A stretch of 64,000 nucleotides of DNA from Latrodectus hesperus (GCA_037975125.1 CM075855.1:82841278-82905277), one strand, 5' to 3'. Numbered from the stretch's first letter, positions 23,037-35,639 are shown. Program-made: numbers and translations. Notes: a model not told the origin generated them from the letters alone.

Positions 23037-24114
23037 ACAATTTAGTATACAAAGATAATATTTGACTGCCGTGCAAGAATTTGATTTGGTCTTCGCCGTT
23101 ATTGCATAAAAAAATTCAAATATTGTTTGGACGAAAATTCCTAACCATTGCAACATTTATCTGAGTTAATTTATAAATTAATTCATTAGTATATTATAAA
23201 GTGTTAAAATTTAGAAGGTAGAAATTTAGAAGAAGAAAGTGTTAAAATTAGTATAATTCTTAAAACAGATATCTGTTTCTTCTGTATTCAAATAATTTTA
23301 TCTATATTTCATTTTGAAAACATTTTTTTCCTTATTTTTTATCAACTCTGATTTTAAATAAATATAAAACAACAGATTTTAACATAGAAAATTTCAGTAG
23401 GAAACTTTTTTTAATAGTTTAAGAATCAACAAGATTTATAAACGTTAAGAATTTTTAATTAATATCTTACGCTCATGTGTATTAATTACTTTTAAAAAAT
23501 TTTCATATATAAAATTCTTGATGGATAATATAACATGAATAATTTAATAAATTATTAGTTACCTGAAATTGTCAATTAATATTTAAACAATATTGTATAA
23601 CCAGTTTTCTCTTAACTACAAATTTCTTTAAAAAATAATGTAAGCAATTTTATCATAAAGACGTTAATTAGAATTCATGGTAAAAATATGGTTTAGTAAA
23701 ATTTTATAAAACTTGCTTTCTTATGAAAAAATTAAACTGAAATTATTTTTCAGTATTTTATTATAAAACAATTCAAAGTAAATTTTTTATTTACATAACA
23801 ATATGTACATCTTAATTTATCACTATATTCTAAAGAATCGTCTAATCTAAAAAATCATTATAATTTGGGAAAAAACTATGTCTCATAGTTTGATTTATAA
23901 ATTTATTTAAACTGCCCTATAACTATGCATTGTTTGAAACAACATTATCTATACTTTTTTCTGGGCTGACAATTCATTACTTGATTTGTAATTTGAAGTT
24001 GTTAGTAATAGTTGATGTGGTAATGTGCAGAAATAATTTAATTTGTTAAATAAATGTTACACAAATCAAAAAAATATTTTTTACTCATTTCTTCGACATT
24101 ATTGTCAAAACCAA
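23037..24114. other. AT-rich non-coding stretch
   Basis: No gene is recognised. Confidence 0.6.
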
Positions 24115-25190
24115 CAAACGTCATTTCAATATGTTTTCGGCATCGTACGCAGATAGAGACCATTGTCCTCCATCTTTCAGCACCATTTACCTAGAGGTTA
24201 CTTTCATCGCTATCCTGCTACCCAATGTTTAGTCTCTTTTGAGATGCATCTGCTTTTGAAAGCGTCCCATTTTTGGTTGGTTCAATGTCGTCCTATCTAT
24301 AGGGGTACTTAGCCATCTAATGTGTTTAGTTTTAAAGACATTGCGTAATCTGGCTCCTTTCAGAATTTCTTGTGGGTTTCAAAACTGTAAAGGGTGCGTC
24401 CTTGTCTTCGTTTACAATACTAAACATATTTCTCATGATTTTTCTTTTATATACATTCAATTTGCTTTCTTCTAATTTAGTGAGTCTACAGTACTCCCAC
24501 CCCCATATGTTAACAATGGTCGTAAGGCTTTTTAGATATTCATTTTTTTCTTTGATGAAGAAGTCGACTTTACATTTGATTTTTTAAACCAAAGTAGCAT
24601 TTGTCTGCCATAGACTGCAAAAGACTATTGATTCCAACATTGATGTCACTGTTCCAAGTGATAATGCTTCCAAGTTCTTTGAGCCTTTCCTCGGCTGCAA
24701 TTGAATAAAAATTATCTAGGAGTTGAGAAGATTCGAAGCGCTTATTATTTATATCCGTATATTTGGTTTTATCTACTTTGATGCTAAGACTATTTTAGAT
24801 GCATCTTCAAGAGAATTGAAGGCTCCAATAACTGTTCGTTTAAATTTTCCTATTACATCAATATCGTCAATCTATACCACAGTATGAATTGATTGTTAAA
24901 GATGTGCCTTGAGAATTGATTTTAGATGACCTGATAACTTTCTCCAGGCATTTTTGAATGAAACACACGGAAGAGTCTCCTTCTCTCAGTCCTTTTTCGG
25001 TATAGAAGAGTTCGAAACATTCGATCTCCATCTTCACTATTTGCTCTTCTAAGAGTTGCTTTTGTCAGGTAAATAAGCTTCAAAGGAATTTCAAACTCTT
25101 TCATGGCTATAAAGAGCTCATTCATTTTAATGCTGTTATATTTAGCCTTGTAATCAAAATTGAGATTAAAAATGTTTATATTGAATTCAT
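24115..25190 (-). pseudogene. Non-LTR retrotransposon remnant: reverse transcriptase and C-terminal part
   Basis: On the minus strand, about 25125-24922 reads MNELFIAMKEFEIPLKLIYL, like the NELF-AMKEFGIPxKLI-LTK motif of LINE reverse transcriptases. An ERxGD/SVCFIQKCLEKVIR-like stretch follows after a frame change. Further down are pieces such as WGWEYCRLTKLEESKLNVYK and RTTLNQPKMGRF, resembling the C-terminal region after the RT. Several stops and frame changes break it. Homology fades near 24115. The clade cannot be set by eye. Confidence 0.65.
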
Positions 25191-27725
25191 TTTTTTTTAA
25201 TAATAATTTGTCTTAGGGTTTGAATTTGGATGATGGATTTTTCTCTTAGAAAATCACTCTGGTAGGAATCCAATAACATTCTGTACATGTGGTAAGAATT
25301 TTTTTATAAAGCGTATTAGATATTAGAGATAAAGCGTATTAAGTGCATTAGAGACTTCCTATAGTAACTTAAACATATTTAAAGATAGGTTAGAAGCTAA
25401 AAAATTCTGTGAAACGAGTATTGTAGAGCATCAAGTATGAAATCTACACAATAAAACCCAGAAAAGTATTTCAATGATTTTTTCAAAAAAAGTATAGGTT
25501 TTTCTAGATTTATTGAAATATTTTTTCATAACATAAATTTTGAAAGCATTCAAAAATTTCTTAAACTTTATTCTTTTAAATATTGTTTTCAGTTTTGTTA
25601 AATTATAAATCATATATTTTAATGTGATTTCTATTTAATAACATTTATTAATTTGCATAAAAAACAATTTCATGTGGATATTTGAGAATTTAACATTAAT
25701 TTTCTTATTGTGTTAAAATCCTTAATCAATAAAGCCTATTTCACAGAATCTGTTACACAAAATAAGTCTGAAATCACTTTAGTAGCAAAAGCAACGGACT
25801 TGCGAATGAGTATACTTTCAAAGAATTTGTAACACTGCAGTGAAAACAATAACGCAATTCATTATTAATTTTAATATAAGGCAGAAGAAAATCACCCTAA
25901 TAATTTATTAGAAATATTTTATATTAACCGCGACGCGTAAGCCCTTTTTTTCTCACATCAAAAGTAATTTTATAGACATATAAGCATGCATACAGTCCTT
26001 ATTCCACCGATAAAACATCTGTAGAAACTGTTGTCATTTTTAACTTCCCTAATTCAGTCAGTCTCTTTTAAAACAAGCAAAATGTTGAAAATATTTTAAA
26101 ATATTTATTTTTGTTTAAATTGGTAATGCTCCCTTCGCTGACATCAAAAACATAAAATACGGATATTGGGATAGTTGATTTTATTTGAATTGAAACGTTC
26201 TACCAGGTTGAAATTCATCGAATCATGTTTTTATCTAAACATATGACGATGAGGCAAACATAAAAAATTTCGTAGTCAAGCAAGGACAATGAATACTGAA
26301 AAAAAAAAAGAGTTTAGTCATCTTTTTCTTAAAAATTAAGAGGTCACTGCTTAAAATAATCTAAGCTCTCGTATATTCTTAAGCAGCTTCCTATTCCAAG
26401 TCGAATATCCGAGGATTCTTTGTTAGGGTCTTTCAAGTGTAAAACTAGTAATGTATTTAGAATACAGGGTTAAACCCTTCATATTGAAGGTGTTTCTTTG
26501 TTTTTGAACATTAATATTGTTTATTATAGTGTTCCTGAAATGTGTATGCCTTTTATTTTTCGTATTTATAGTTAGTTAGGCAACTGAAATGTTAGAAACA
26601 TCAACCAAATCAATTTTCCGACAAATTGGAAAAAATTTACTTATTGGGATCCCATGATTTTTTAACGCCAAGATAGGCTAGGCGCCAAAATTTGAAGAAC
26701 AAAAAGACAACCGTAAGAATACGTTAGTTAAAGCGTTGAAAATACCAGAGAGTTACCAGAAATTAAATTTTATTGCCAATATTTATCGCCAAATTTTTGC
26801 CACTGGGAAACCTCTTCTACAGCGAACCCGAAAAATTATTTCCTATCGTACAGTTGAAACGACCAATTTATAAATGAATATTTTAAGTAACTCATTATAT
26901 TCCGCTTCAAAAATTTTACAACTTAAGCTTTCGTCAGCAAACAAATATCAATATGAATAGCTGAAAAAACAGTGTTTTCTTGCGTATTTACTCATTTGTT
27001 TGAACAGCCATGATCCACAATCTGTACAGATGAATCCACAGCAATACATGAGTCTTAAATATCGGGATTATTTTCACTGTCAGAATCTTAATATGTAGTA
27101 TAAATATAATGCATTCTTTTTACAACCAAGGAAGCGATTTAAATTTTTGGGGTTAACATTTATTAATTTAATTGAACTATTAGTTATTAAATATGTAACA
27201 TCTGCATAGTAGAATAAAAGCTTTTCCAAATCAAGTCATTTAGCCTCAATAAATTAAACATAAATTTGACTTAATTGACTTTGAGAACAATTTTGTAATT
27301 AGGAATAATTTCAGAATAATTGAATTTTGATCAGCAAATGTTATGAAAGAAAAAATGATAATTTATCCCGAACTATGGATGTGTTGTATTCACTGGCTGG
27401 ACAATTTTTATAAATTAAACTACCCATTTTTTTCTGGCTGGAAGTCCTTTTTTTATTTGATTCCCTATCCCTCCATTTTGACAAAGTGGAATGCCCTAAC
27501 GTAGGACTTGAAAGAAACCGGTTTTGCAAGATGAGAGCGAGGGAAGGAGGCAGAAGACAGGTGTCAGTAGAAGAAATAAAAAGAAAAGGCTGCTGCGCAT
27601 CGCCTCTAAAACAGGACCCTGTTGGTTATTCAAGTCTGACGCTTTATTGGGATCTATAAACAATAAAATTGAAATTTCGAAATAACAGAATCCTACGAAT
27701 TTAGACGGAAGAAGAAATATACTTC
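25191..27725. other. Non-coding stretch with no recognised element
   Basis: Mostly AT-rich. A less AT-rich patch at about 27480-27660, just before the SINE, has no recognisable coding content. Confidence 0.55.
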
Positions 27726-27736
27726 TGTAATACGAT

Positions 27737-27943
27737 GGGTGCTCCGTGGCTGAGTGGTCAAAGCATCACTCCGCTAATCGCTTGAGAGCGTAGGAGTGCG
27801 GGTTAGATTCCTACCGTGGCCCTGGGTGTTTTCTTCGTTATCTTCTGTGGTTGTACATCTGTCATTGTGCTATTTGTCCTATTATCGACGAAGACTTACA
27901 AGTGGATCCCAAGAATCAAGCATACAAGTCTGAATATATGTAA
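27737..27943 (+). mobile_element. tRNA-derived SINE (family C), full length, with 11-bp target duplication
   Basis: The head GGGTGCTCCGTGGCTGAGTG contains a pol III A box (TGGCTGAGTGG), and GGTTAGATTCC fits a B box. The spacing includes a long variable arm, as in tRNA-Ser/Leu. A unique body (gacgaagacttacaagtgga) follows. The element is flanked by TGTAATACGAT at 27726-27736 and 27944-27954. A 5'-truncated relative lies at 35434-35567. Confidence 0.9.
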
Positions 27944-27954
27944 TGTAATACGAT

Positions 27955-29357
27955 TCCAAATGGAGGAAGCCTCGATAAATAGTTGATCTACCAGGTTTTC
28001 GAAACCCTCTAAATAGGCCGGTCTAGTTCCTGAACTTTTTCTATGTAAGTCACTTTTTTAATTTTACCAGCTAATTATTTTTGTTAGTGTGGTACCACCT
28101 ATTTCATAACTTTAAACAATGTGTGTGTGATTATGATACCTAGTGTAAATTATGAACTCCCCGTGAGTGCTTGACCATGTTGTTAGCAAAGTTTAAATAT
28201 TTGAAATAATATAAGTAACTGAGTTTGTATGTGTGTAAATAGATTTTTAGTTTTACGATTGAATTAAAGGAAATTTTTAATTACTAAAACAAAGCCAGTT
28301 TCTGCTTCTATTTTTCAAGTTTGAATCTGGGTAGAAAAAAAATAAATACACAACGCAATGTTTAAAAAACAATTCATTAATTTAAAATATTATTTGTAAT
28401 AGTTATATAATAACAGTAATCATATATACAACAGATAGTATATATATCAACGTTTAAATTTCTTCTGATAAATGGCATTAGTCATCTCAAGACATTTTTC
28501 AATTCTCATTAAAATAATATTTGACACTGACCAAAGTTATTTGGATTCTTTAACTTTGGTTACAATTTTTTGGTGTTAACATCATAGTATTTCCTTACTG
28601 TGTTTCTGAAAATTCTTGTCAAAATAGTTCAAATAAACCATTCTATTTGCTATACAATAGAGTGTGGATAGGATTATTTGTGTTTGTTTTTAAATTTACA
28701 CGGAATCATGTATTCATTACTCTATTTTTTAAAGACAGTAAATTTCATTATGAAACAGATTTCAAATGCATTTGCTGTAAATTCAATACTTACGTAGCTA
28801 TCATAACACTGATAGGTAATAACAATATTTTTACACTTTTCTTAAATTGCGCTACAATTGGAATAGATTCGTTTCTCGTGATGATAGTTACAATTGAAGT
28901 AGATTCATATTTTCTATTTTTATCCTCACAATTGAAATTGTTTATTTTTCCCCATCGTTACAAATTTTCACTGATTCATAAACTATTTTAATCAGAAAAG
29001 CATCCATAGAGCCTTAATTTTTAGAAACAAAAAGTTAACTCAATTTTTCATTTTACATTCATTAAAAGTGATAAATAGCTATATTACATGCCAAAGTAAA
29101 CAAATTAGTTTTATAGTAATAACAAATGAGCAAAATATGAACATACAAATGTATAAATTCTATTCGATAATGAAATCAGGAAACATGATTCATTTTTCTG
29201 ATCTGTTAGTATAAATGACGATTTACAAAAGTATTAAAAACAATTTATTAAATAAAATCATTTCAGAAACAAATTTTAAAATGCTTCGTACTGCTATTTG
29301 TGAAATGAAACTCTTTCTGAATTTGCAGTTTCTACATAATTTATTTATTAATAAAAC

Positions 29358-29361
<4 letters not shown>
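27955..29361. other. AT-rich non-coding stretch
   Basis: No gene is recognised. A 114-codon ORF at 28647-28991 is Phe/Ile/Leu-rich without a domain and is probably chance. The section 27955-28200 is less AT-rich but unassigned. Confidence 0.55.

Positions 29362-29445
<84 letters not shown>
29362..29445. repeat. (TA)n microsatellite
   Basis: About 42 TA units. Confidence 0.95.
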
Positions 29446-29446
<1 letters not shown>

Positions 29447-29929
29447 TTAAATAAAAATATTCTTAAATAAAAATATTAAGTTAATTGCAAAAAGGAATAA
29501 TCAAAATTACAAATATAAGAAAAGTTTAGCAAATTACTCATCACGAAAACAGTTAAAAGTGGAATTACAGAATGATAAATTACAAAATTCAAATTTTTTA
29601 ATATTGAACTGTACAGTAGAAATTCTAATATTTATACAATAAATAGTAACAAGTGTTAAAATAAATACAAATGAAATTCAAATTTAGTAAGAAAATACAA
29701 ATGCAAATAAATACCAACATTGCCAGCTTCATCAGAGAGTGCTGATTGGATTAACCCCACAATATTGTTTTTTCCCGATGACACTAGACAGGCATCAAAA
29801 TTATGTGAAAAAGACAAAAATAAATGCAAAAACTATTACACGTATATGTAAAATTTAAAATACAAAAATTGGAAATGGCAATATAGTGTTTAATAAAATT
29901 TACTGGGATTTTGTTATTTAGAATAATAT
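29446..29929. other. AT-rich non-coding stretch
   Basis: Nothing is recognised before the LINE fragment. Confidence 0.55.
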
Positions 29930-30390
29930 CGGATAGACTGGCCAGGGTGGGCTGTTGCCATGATAATCCTTCCACTTCAACACTCACCTTTTTAGAACAT
30001 GAGTCTATTGTTAATTCTGAGATTTTGAAGAGGTGGAAGGTTCCTCCTTGCCATCATTGGTATGAGGGCAAAGAGCCTAGTTCTTTATATGCCATCAATA
30101 GTGATAAAGCATGTTATACCGTTATTTCCAGATTAGCAACCAGCCACAAAAGGGGTCTCTCGTATCTCAAAGGCAAGAAATCTTTGAAATCCGCTCTAAA
30201 TGTAAAATTGAACTAGCATCTCCTAAACATATCGTGGATTGTTTGAGACTCTCCAGAGAGGACATTTACTACTCATCCCCTTCTGGTCCTCGATTTCCTC
30301 AAGGTCAATGATCTGATGGACCTTGTGTCTGACTTCGTCAGACCTTTGGAGGATAATCTACAACACAGCAACAACAGAATAATATCTAAG
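29930..30390 (+). pseudogene. 3' end of a spider LINE ORF2 (C-terminal region)
   Basis: Residues RWKVPPCHHWYEGKEPSSLY, AINSDKACYTVISRLATSHK, then (after a frame change near 30215) ASPKHIVDCLRLSREDIYY and, in a third frame, LDFLKVNDLMDLV. They match, in order, the tail of arthropod R1/Jockey-type ORF2 proteins: the PxxHxWY, ALxRxRSGH, ASPxHILDC and VLDFLRVxxLMDLV motifs. The last part overlaps typical 3' sequence ending in aacaacagaata. At least two frameshifts; the 5' portion is absent. Confidence 0.75.
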
Positions 30391-31449
30391 TGTTTAGTTC
30401 TTTAGTTTATGTTTTAAATTATCCCAAATTAATCTATTAATAAAAGTCTATTATAATTTAATTTTTAAGCAAACTAGATAAAGTATCTGAAATTTGCAAT
30501 AGATTTCAATAGAAATACTAGAATTCCGATATATATATGTGTGTGTGTGAAGAGAAAATAAACAAGAGTACATTTTGTAAAAAAAATTCTTTTGGAAGTG
30601 AAATTTGAGATTACTCATTCTGAGATTATATGAAGTTGGGGATTGCAACATATATTTAGGAATCAAGTTATTGATTTTCATCTGAGTTATATTATTACCA
30701 ATTCACATTCGACACGCGTATTTGCCTTTATGAGAATACTTGCAATTCAGTATATATGGGAGTATTAAAATATAATTATTCAAATCACACACACAATTCA
30801 ATTTTTAGCATACTAAATCATTTGCATTTTAACACAGGGGAAAGGCTCAAACTTAATTCTGTGTAAGAAACAAAATTATGAAAACAATTGTATTTATAAC
30901 GTTAATTTTTCATTTTCAAGGTTATATATATCTTATATTTGATATTTTATAGTACTATTTGATTTAGTTAAAACATTTGGTTATACATACAATGAACATT
31001 TGAAAGGTAATTGAGGCTTTTTATACAATGAAATCATTTTCTCATAAGTGTAATAGAAACATAAAAAAGATATTTAAAATACAAATTATTTCTATGTTTT
31101 GCTAGAATTTATTAAGCATAGAATTTCAATTCCAATTTGAAATTTTCTCATGTTACAAAATATGTTCATAAAAATACATATTGCACTGTTATGAGAAAAT
31201 ATATTGTTATTGTACTATCATGCTTCCCTGTACCTAATCCTGAGTTGGGCTCTACCAGTTAGATAGAAGAAGCCGGATGGAGTCTACGTGATTGTAAAAC
31301 AGAGAGCAAGCAGAAGAACCTCAATGCTTGGTCTGACAACCACACAGTTATCATTTCACTAGGAGGACATTGCGACCACGACTCTAAAAATATGTGAAAA
31401 AATACAAATGAAACCACTAATACTCGAAAGAAAAGCTTCTTCAGTTACT
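30391..31449. other. Non-coding stretch
   Basis: AT-rich with a less AT-rich patch at 31225-31390. No element is recognised. Confidence 0.55.
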
Positions 31450-31462
31450 ATGATTTCCTTAA

Positions 31463-31759
31463 GCCGACCAATGGCTGAGTGGTTAGCGTTCCTGACTCTT
31501 GAGCTATGGGTCCCGGGTTCAAATCCCGGTTCAGGCATGGATGTTACTATCTCTCTGTGTTTCTCTGTTCTTTCTTGTGTGTTGATGTATGAATGTGGCC
31601 CGCCCTATAAACGGGTCTGTGGTGGTATGACGCGGGTAATGCTACTCGCCTCCGTGACTTGGTTCACAGGTGCCCGCTGGGTAACGAAAAATGAATAGCA
31701 GTTTTTGGCCTTGTTGTGGCGAAGGGTTAGTCACCCAAGTGCCCGCCGTTATTAAAAAA
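31463..31759 (+). mobile_element. tRNA-derived SINE (family B) with 13-bp target duplication
   Basis: The A box TGGCTGAGTGGTTAGCG and B box GGGTTCAAATCCC are intact. The ~210-bp body is followed by a short A tail. Target duplications ATGATTTCCTTAA lie at 31450-31462 and 31760-31772. The head-body junction (GGTTCAGGCATGGATG) is shared with the family A SINEs, but the 3' body differs, so they share a head and have different tails. Confidence 0.92.
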
Positions 31760-31772
31760 ATGATTTCCTTAA

Positions 31773-32050
31773 AAAAGCTTGCAAGTTAAAGTGATTTATA
31801 GTTACCGTCTTTCCTGCAACATCATTTCATGTATAGTTTGATTAGTCAATCACGCGTAGAATGTCGATTTAATACTCTAAACCATGATGACTCTGCAAAA
31901 ATACCCCATAATTACTCTTGAACTTATTAATTATACTCCATACTTCCATTATGTAAGAGGAAAATCTGATTAGGAGGTCGAAATTCGACACGAATAGTGT
32001 CAAATGATTAGGGCTTTTAATATTCATCAAAGTTGTTAACGAGAGAATTA
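31773..32050. other. Short non-coding stretch
   Basis: Nothing is recognised between the SINE and the Tc1 element. Confidence 0.5.
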
Positions 32051-33705
32051 CAGTGAGTGTAAAAAGTATTCGTACAGTACGACAATTGATTTAAAAGAGA
32101 TCCGTTCATAAGAATTATAAACATAAATTCCATTTTAATTAATAATAAACACATAATAAAACATATTTTCACTAGTTTCATGTGAAATTTACACAAAAAT
32201 AATTTTATACATGAATAAATATTTACAAAACTATAACAATCCAACATCTTGTGGTGTAAAAAGTATTCATACACTAAGAGTAAAGCAATTTTTTTTAGTT
32301 ATATTTTGTGATTGGCTTAGCCGTTAAGATGTAGTTAATTGACGTCATCTTGTAAGTTACTTCAAAGGTTCTTCAGTGGAAATTTTAATGTAGTGAGAAA
32401 CTAGAAATTCTGTAATGGGTCGTAAAAGTAAAGAGACAAGTGTTTCCAAAAGAGAACTGATTTTAAAGCTCGGTAAAATGGTAAATCGTAAAACAAAATT
32501 TCTGATCCTGGTTGGTAGACCCCATTCAACTGTGCAGTCAATCATAAAAAAGTTTGCTGCCACTGGAAAGGTTCAAAACAGTTCTCGTACTGGGTGATCA
32601 TGTCTATTGACATTATCTGACAGACGGTTTCTGGTACGTTCATTAAAGAAGAATCCCAAAATAAGTGCTCCTACATTAACATCAGAACTGAAGAACATGG
32701 GAACAACAGTCTCTGTAAGTACTGTTCGAAATGCATGCAGAAATGAAGCTTTTATGGCCGTGTTGTTAGACGAAAATTCTTTGTTTGTGTGAAGAATAGG
32801 AAGCTGCGATTGTCTTTCACCAAGCAATACGTTAATAAAAGTCCAGATTTCTGGAAAATGATTATCTTTACAGATGAAAGTAAATACAACATATTTGAAT
32901 CGGACGGGAGACGAATGGTATGGATTATAATACGCAATACAGATATGCATCCTAAGAATTTAATGCCAACAGTGAAACACGGGAATGGAAGTCTGCTTGT
33001 TTGGGGGTGTATGAGTGCTTTTGGGGTGGGCAAATTAGTCTTTATTAAAGGTATTATGAATCATCAACTTTATATTGACATTTTAAACAATAATTTAGGA
33101 TCTAGTGCAGCAAAAATGGGCGTGAATGGTGATTACGTTTTCATGCATGATAACGACCCCAAGCACACAGCTCAAAACACAAGACTCTGGATACTATATA
33201 ATACCCCAAAGTTCATGAAACTTCCACCTCAATCGCCGGACTTCAACCCCATCGAGAATTTAAGGGACGTTTTTGATAAAAAGTATTGGATACAGACATA
33301 TTTCTAATAAAAATGATTTGGAATCAGCTCTTAATCAAGAATGGGACGCCATATCTAGCTCAATAACAGCAAAATTAGTAGCATCGATGCCAAAGAGACT
33401 CAAGGCAGTCATTCGAGCTAAAGCATATCCTACAAGGTATTAGTTGAAAGATTATGATTGTATTGGCCAATATATATGCATGATGTACGAATACTTTTTA
33501 CACCACAAGATGTTGGATTGTTTCAGTTTTGTAAATATTTATTCATGTACATAATTATTTATGTGTAAATTTACATGCAACTAGTGAAAATATGTTCTAC
33601 TATATATTTATAATTAATTAAAATGGAATTTATGTTTATAATTTCTATGAACGGATCTCTTTTAAATCAATTATCGTAGTGTACGAATACTTTTTACACT
33701 CACTG
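32051..33705 (+). mobile_element. Tc1-like DNA transposon, 1655 bp, complete ends with IR/DR architecture
   Basis: Both ends read CAGTGAGTGTAAAAAGTATT inward and are flanked by TA (32049-32050 and 33706-33707). Terminal inverted repeats extend ~230 bp (32051-32280 and 33478-33705). Each arm holds an outer and an inner copy of the gtgtaaaaagtattcRtac motif, the IR/DR layout known from Sleeping Beauty-type elements. A broken DD34E transposase lies between the arms. Confidence 0.95.
32415..33444 (+). pseudogene. Tc1 transposase (DD34E), inactivated
   Basis: It starts MGRKSKETSVSKRELIL, a helix-turn-helix N-terminus. There is an in-frame TGA at 32595-32597, a frameshift at about 32780-32790, and another near 33300 before the C-terminal KNDLESALNQEWDAIS to MPKRLKAVIRAKAYPTRY. 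Catalytic residues are present: D in FTDESKYN, D in HDNDPKHTA, E in SPDFNPIENL, with 34 residues between the second and third. The usual length (~340 aa) fits if the breaks are ignored. Confidence 0.9.
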
Positions 33706-34262
33706 TATAAGGATTTTAAGTTTCTCTAATAAAAACGTTAACTCAAGAACTTTAATCATAAAATAAACAAAATTGAAAAATCAAATAAGAAAGATGCAGT
33801 GAAAGATGACTCATGAAAAGTAATGCAAATTAATGTAATTCGTAAATGCGAATTAAAATTAGCATTACATCTCTCAAATCATGTTATGACATGAAATTAG
33901 TAAAATCACGATTGTACATAAATTAAAGTTTCGTAGATACGAAGTACTATATACATGGAATTATAATGTACATAACATATGCGTGTACGTGTGTAGGAAT
34001 TCTGAAACATATACCCTCTTCATTCGTAAATTATTAAATAGTGAGTTTAAAAATGAAAATTTAAAATATTCTAGACGGATTTTGATTAAGAAAGTTCAAA
34101 TGTATTTTAATATCAAATCTTCACTTATATTTGTGATTACATTAAACTTCTCTTCTTGCAAAAGGAATTCCTGAATAATTTAATTTAAAATATATTTTGC
34201 AAGTATAAATAATGGAAATAAAAAGTGAAAGCTGTCCTCTCAAGACATTTTAAAATTATATT
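33706..34262. other. AT-rich non-coding stretch
   Basis: The 63-codon ORF at 33983-34174 has no recognisable domain. Confidence 0.55.
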
Positions 34263-34264
34263 TA

Positions 34265-35060
34265 CAGTAGGATCCCAAATATCCGAATCAATTGGTATCG
34301 GATCCCATTAAGATAGTAAATAATTGGATTTCTTTGAAAAAAAGATCTATTTTTAATTAATTAATGTACTTTGAAACTGGGACAAAAGCATATTTTTATT
34401 GAAAAAAATTTCATCAATTAAATTAAAATGCAGCACTTTTACATGTTAAGGTACTTGCAAGTACTGTACATTAAAACAGTACGTATGTACAGTGCTGTAA
34501 ATGAAAGTCATTGCTTGCTGAACATCTCAATCAGAGTAAGATTATTCACAGCTTTTATCTACTTTTGGGCAGCCAATCACGCAACCGCTTCATGATTGGG
34601 AGAATTTGCATGTGATCACACTCGGGCTCATGCTCTATTTACTTCACAGCAGTTTCAAAGTCTGCAAATGCTTCACTAGCTGTTGTCCTCGTGTCTGCTT
34701 CAACTTATCTTCTTAATCAACTCTTTAAAAAAGTTTATCATCATTTTCAGTGGGCATGGATGTTTGTAGTGGTTCGGAATCCACTTTAAGCCGTAAGTCC
34801 CGGTCTAATTAGCCCTCGTGTGCAAAAAATGACCGTTGAGCGACAAACAAACCAAACCAAACCATCATTTTCAGTTTGAAAAATCTGGGTCTCACTCATA
34901 ATCCATTCTCCTATATCTTTGGCACTAACTTTCGAGCTAACTTTTGAACATCCAGGAATTTTCAGAAGAATATTTTTGAATTTCTCAAGTAAAACGCGTC
35001 TCTCTCTCTGTTATTGGTCTCTTTTCTCTTAGCTTTCCTTTCCTTGAGCTTTTTCTCTCT
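34265..35060 (-). mobile_element. Tigger/pogo-like transposon remnant (3' TIR and transposase C-terminus)
   Basis: CAGTAGGATCCCAAATATCC at 34265, preceded by TA, resembles the pogo/Tigger terminus, and the next bases (ggtatcggatccc) fit as well. Further in, minus-strand residues AKDIGEWIMSETQIFQTEND and, with stops, EAFADFETAV, EHEPECDHMQI and RLRDWLP resemble the end of jerky/Tigger transposases. The coding part is ruined. The 5' end was not found. A SINE is nested at 34752-34862. Confidence 0.6.
34752..34862 (+). mobile_element. 5'-truncated SINE nested in the Tigger remnant
   Basis: The 111-bp insertion is flanked by CATCATTTTCAGT at 34739-34751 and 34863-34875. It begins GGGCATGGATG, the sequence that follows the B box in the other SINEs, and ends in repeated CAAAC/CCAAA units. 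The target site lies within the Tigger transposase remnant, so the SINE is the younger insertion. Confidence 0.85.
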
Positions 35061-35433
35061 TTTTTTCTTTTTTTCATTTTCCTTCTCTTCTTCACTCTAC
35101 TTTATTTTTCTAAAATTCTGAATGCTATTCAAATAATTGAAGTTCTAATGTATTTTAATAATAAAACATAAGGGTTCCAGTTTCAATAAATTCACAGGTA
35201 CCGGTTTAATAGTAAATCTTGGTACTACTTGAATTCCATTTCTCGTACTGTCAGAACTACTCCAGCTGAAATTAATTTTTTAACTAATATGATGATGCCA
35301 TAATATTTTTCACAAATATTTATTTCAAAAGTTACGCCAAAAAAATCAAGCATATACGCAGCAATTTTAATAAAATACTATGGGTATCTTTGTAAGTGGT
35401 ATATACTTGTGTTCTACGTCCAGAGAATACAAC
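35061..35433. other. AT-rich non-coding stretch
   Basis: No gene is recognised. Confidence 0.5.
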
Positions 35434-35567
35434 ACCGTGGCCCTGGGTGTTTTCTTCGTTATTCTTCTGTGGTTGCACATCTGTCATTGTGCTATTTGTC
35501 CCATTATCGACGAAGACTTACAAGTGGATCTCAAGAATCAAGCATACAAGTCTGAATATATATAATG
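35434..35567 (+). mobile_element. 5'-truncated SINE (family C)
   Basis: From accgtggccctgggtgtttt to tctgaatatatataatgtaa it is ~95% identical by eye to 27815-27943, lacking the tRNA head. No clear target duplication was found. ORFs crossing it are not genes. Confidence 0.88.
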
Positions 35568-35639
35568 TAATAAATAAAAATAACAATTATTTCAGTAACA
35601 GCTTTCTTAAATTCATCGGATTTAGTACGAACTTTTACT

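Noticed and set aside
28647..28991. 114-codon ORF
   Set aside because: Phe/Ile/Leu-rich composition typical of chance ORFs in AT-rich DNA; no domain, promoter or splice signal noted.
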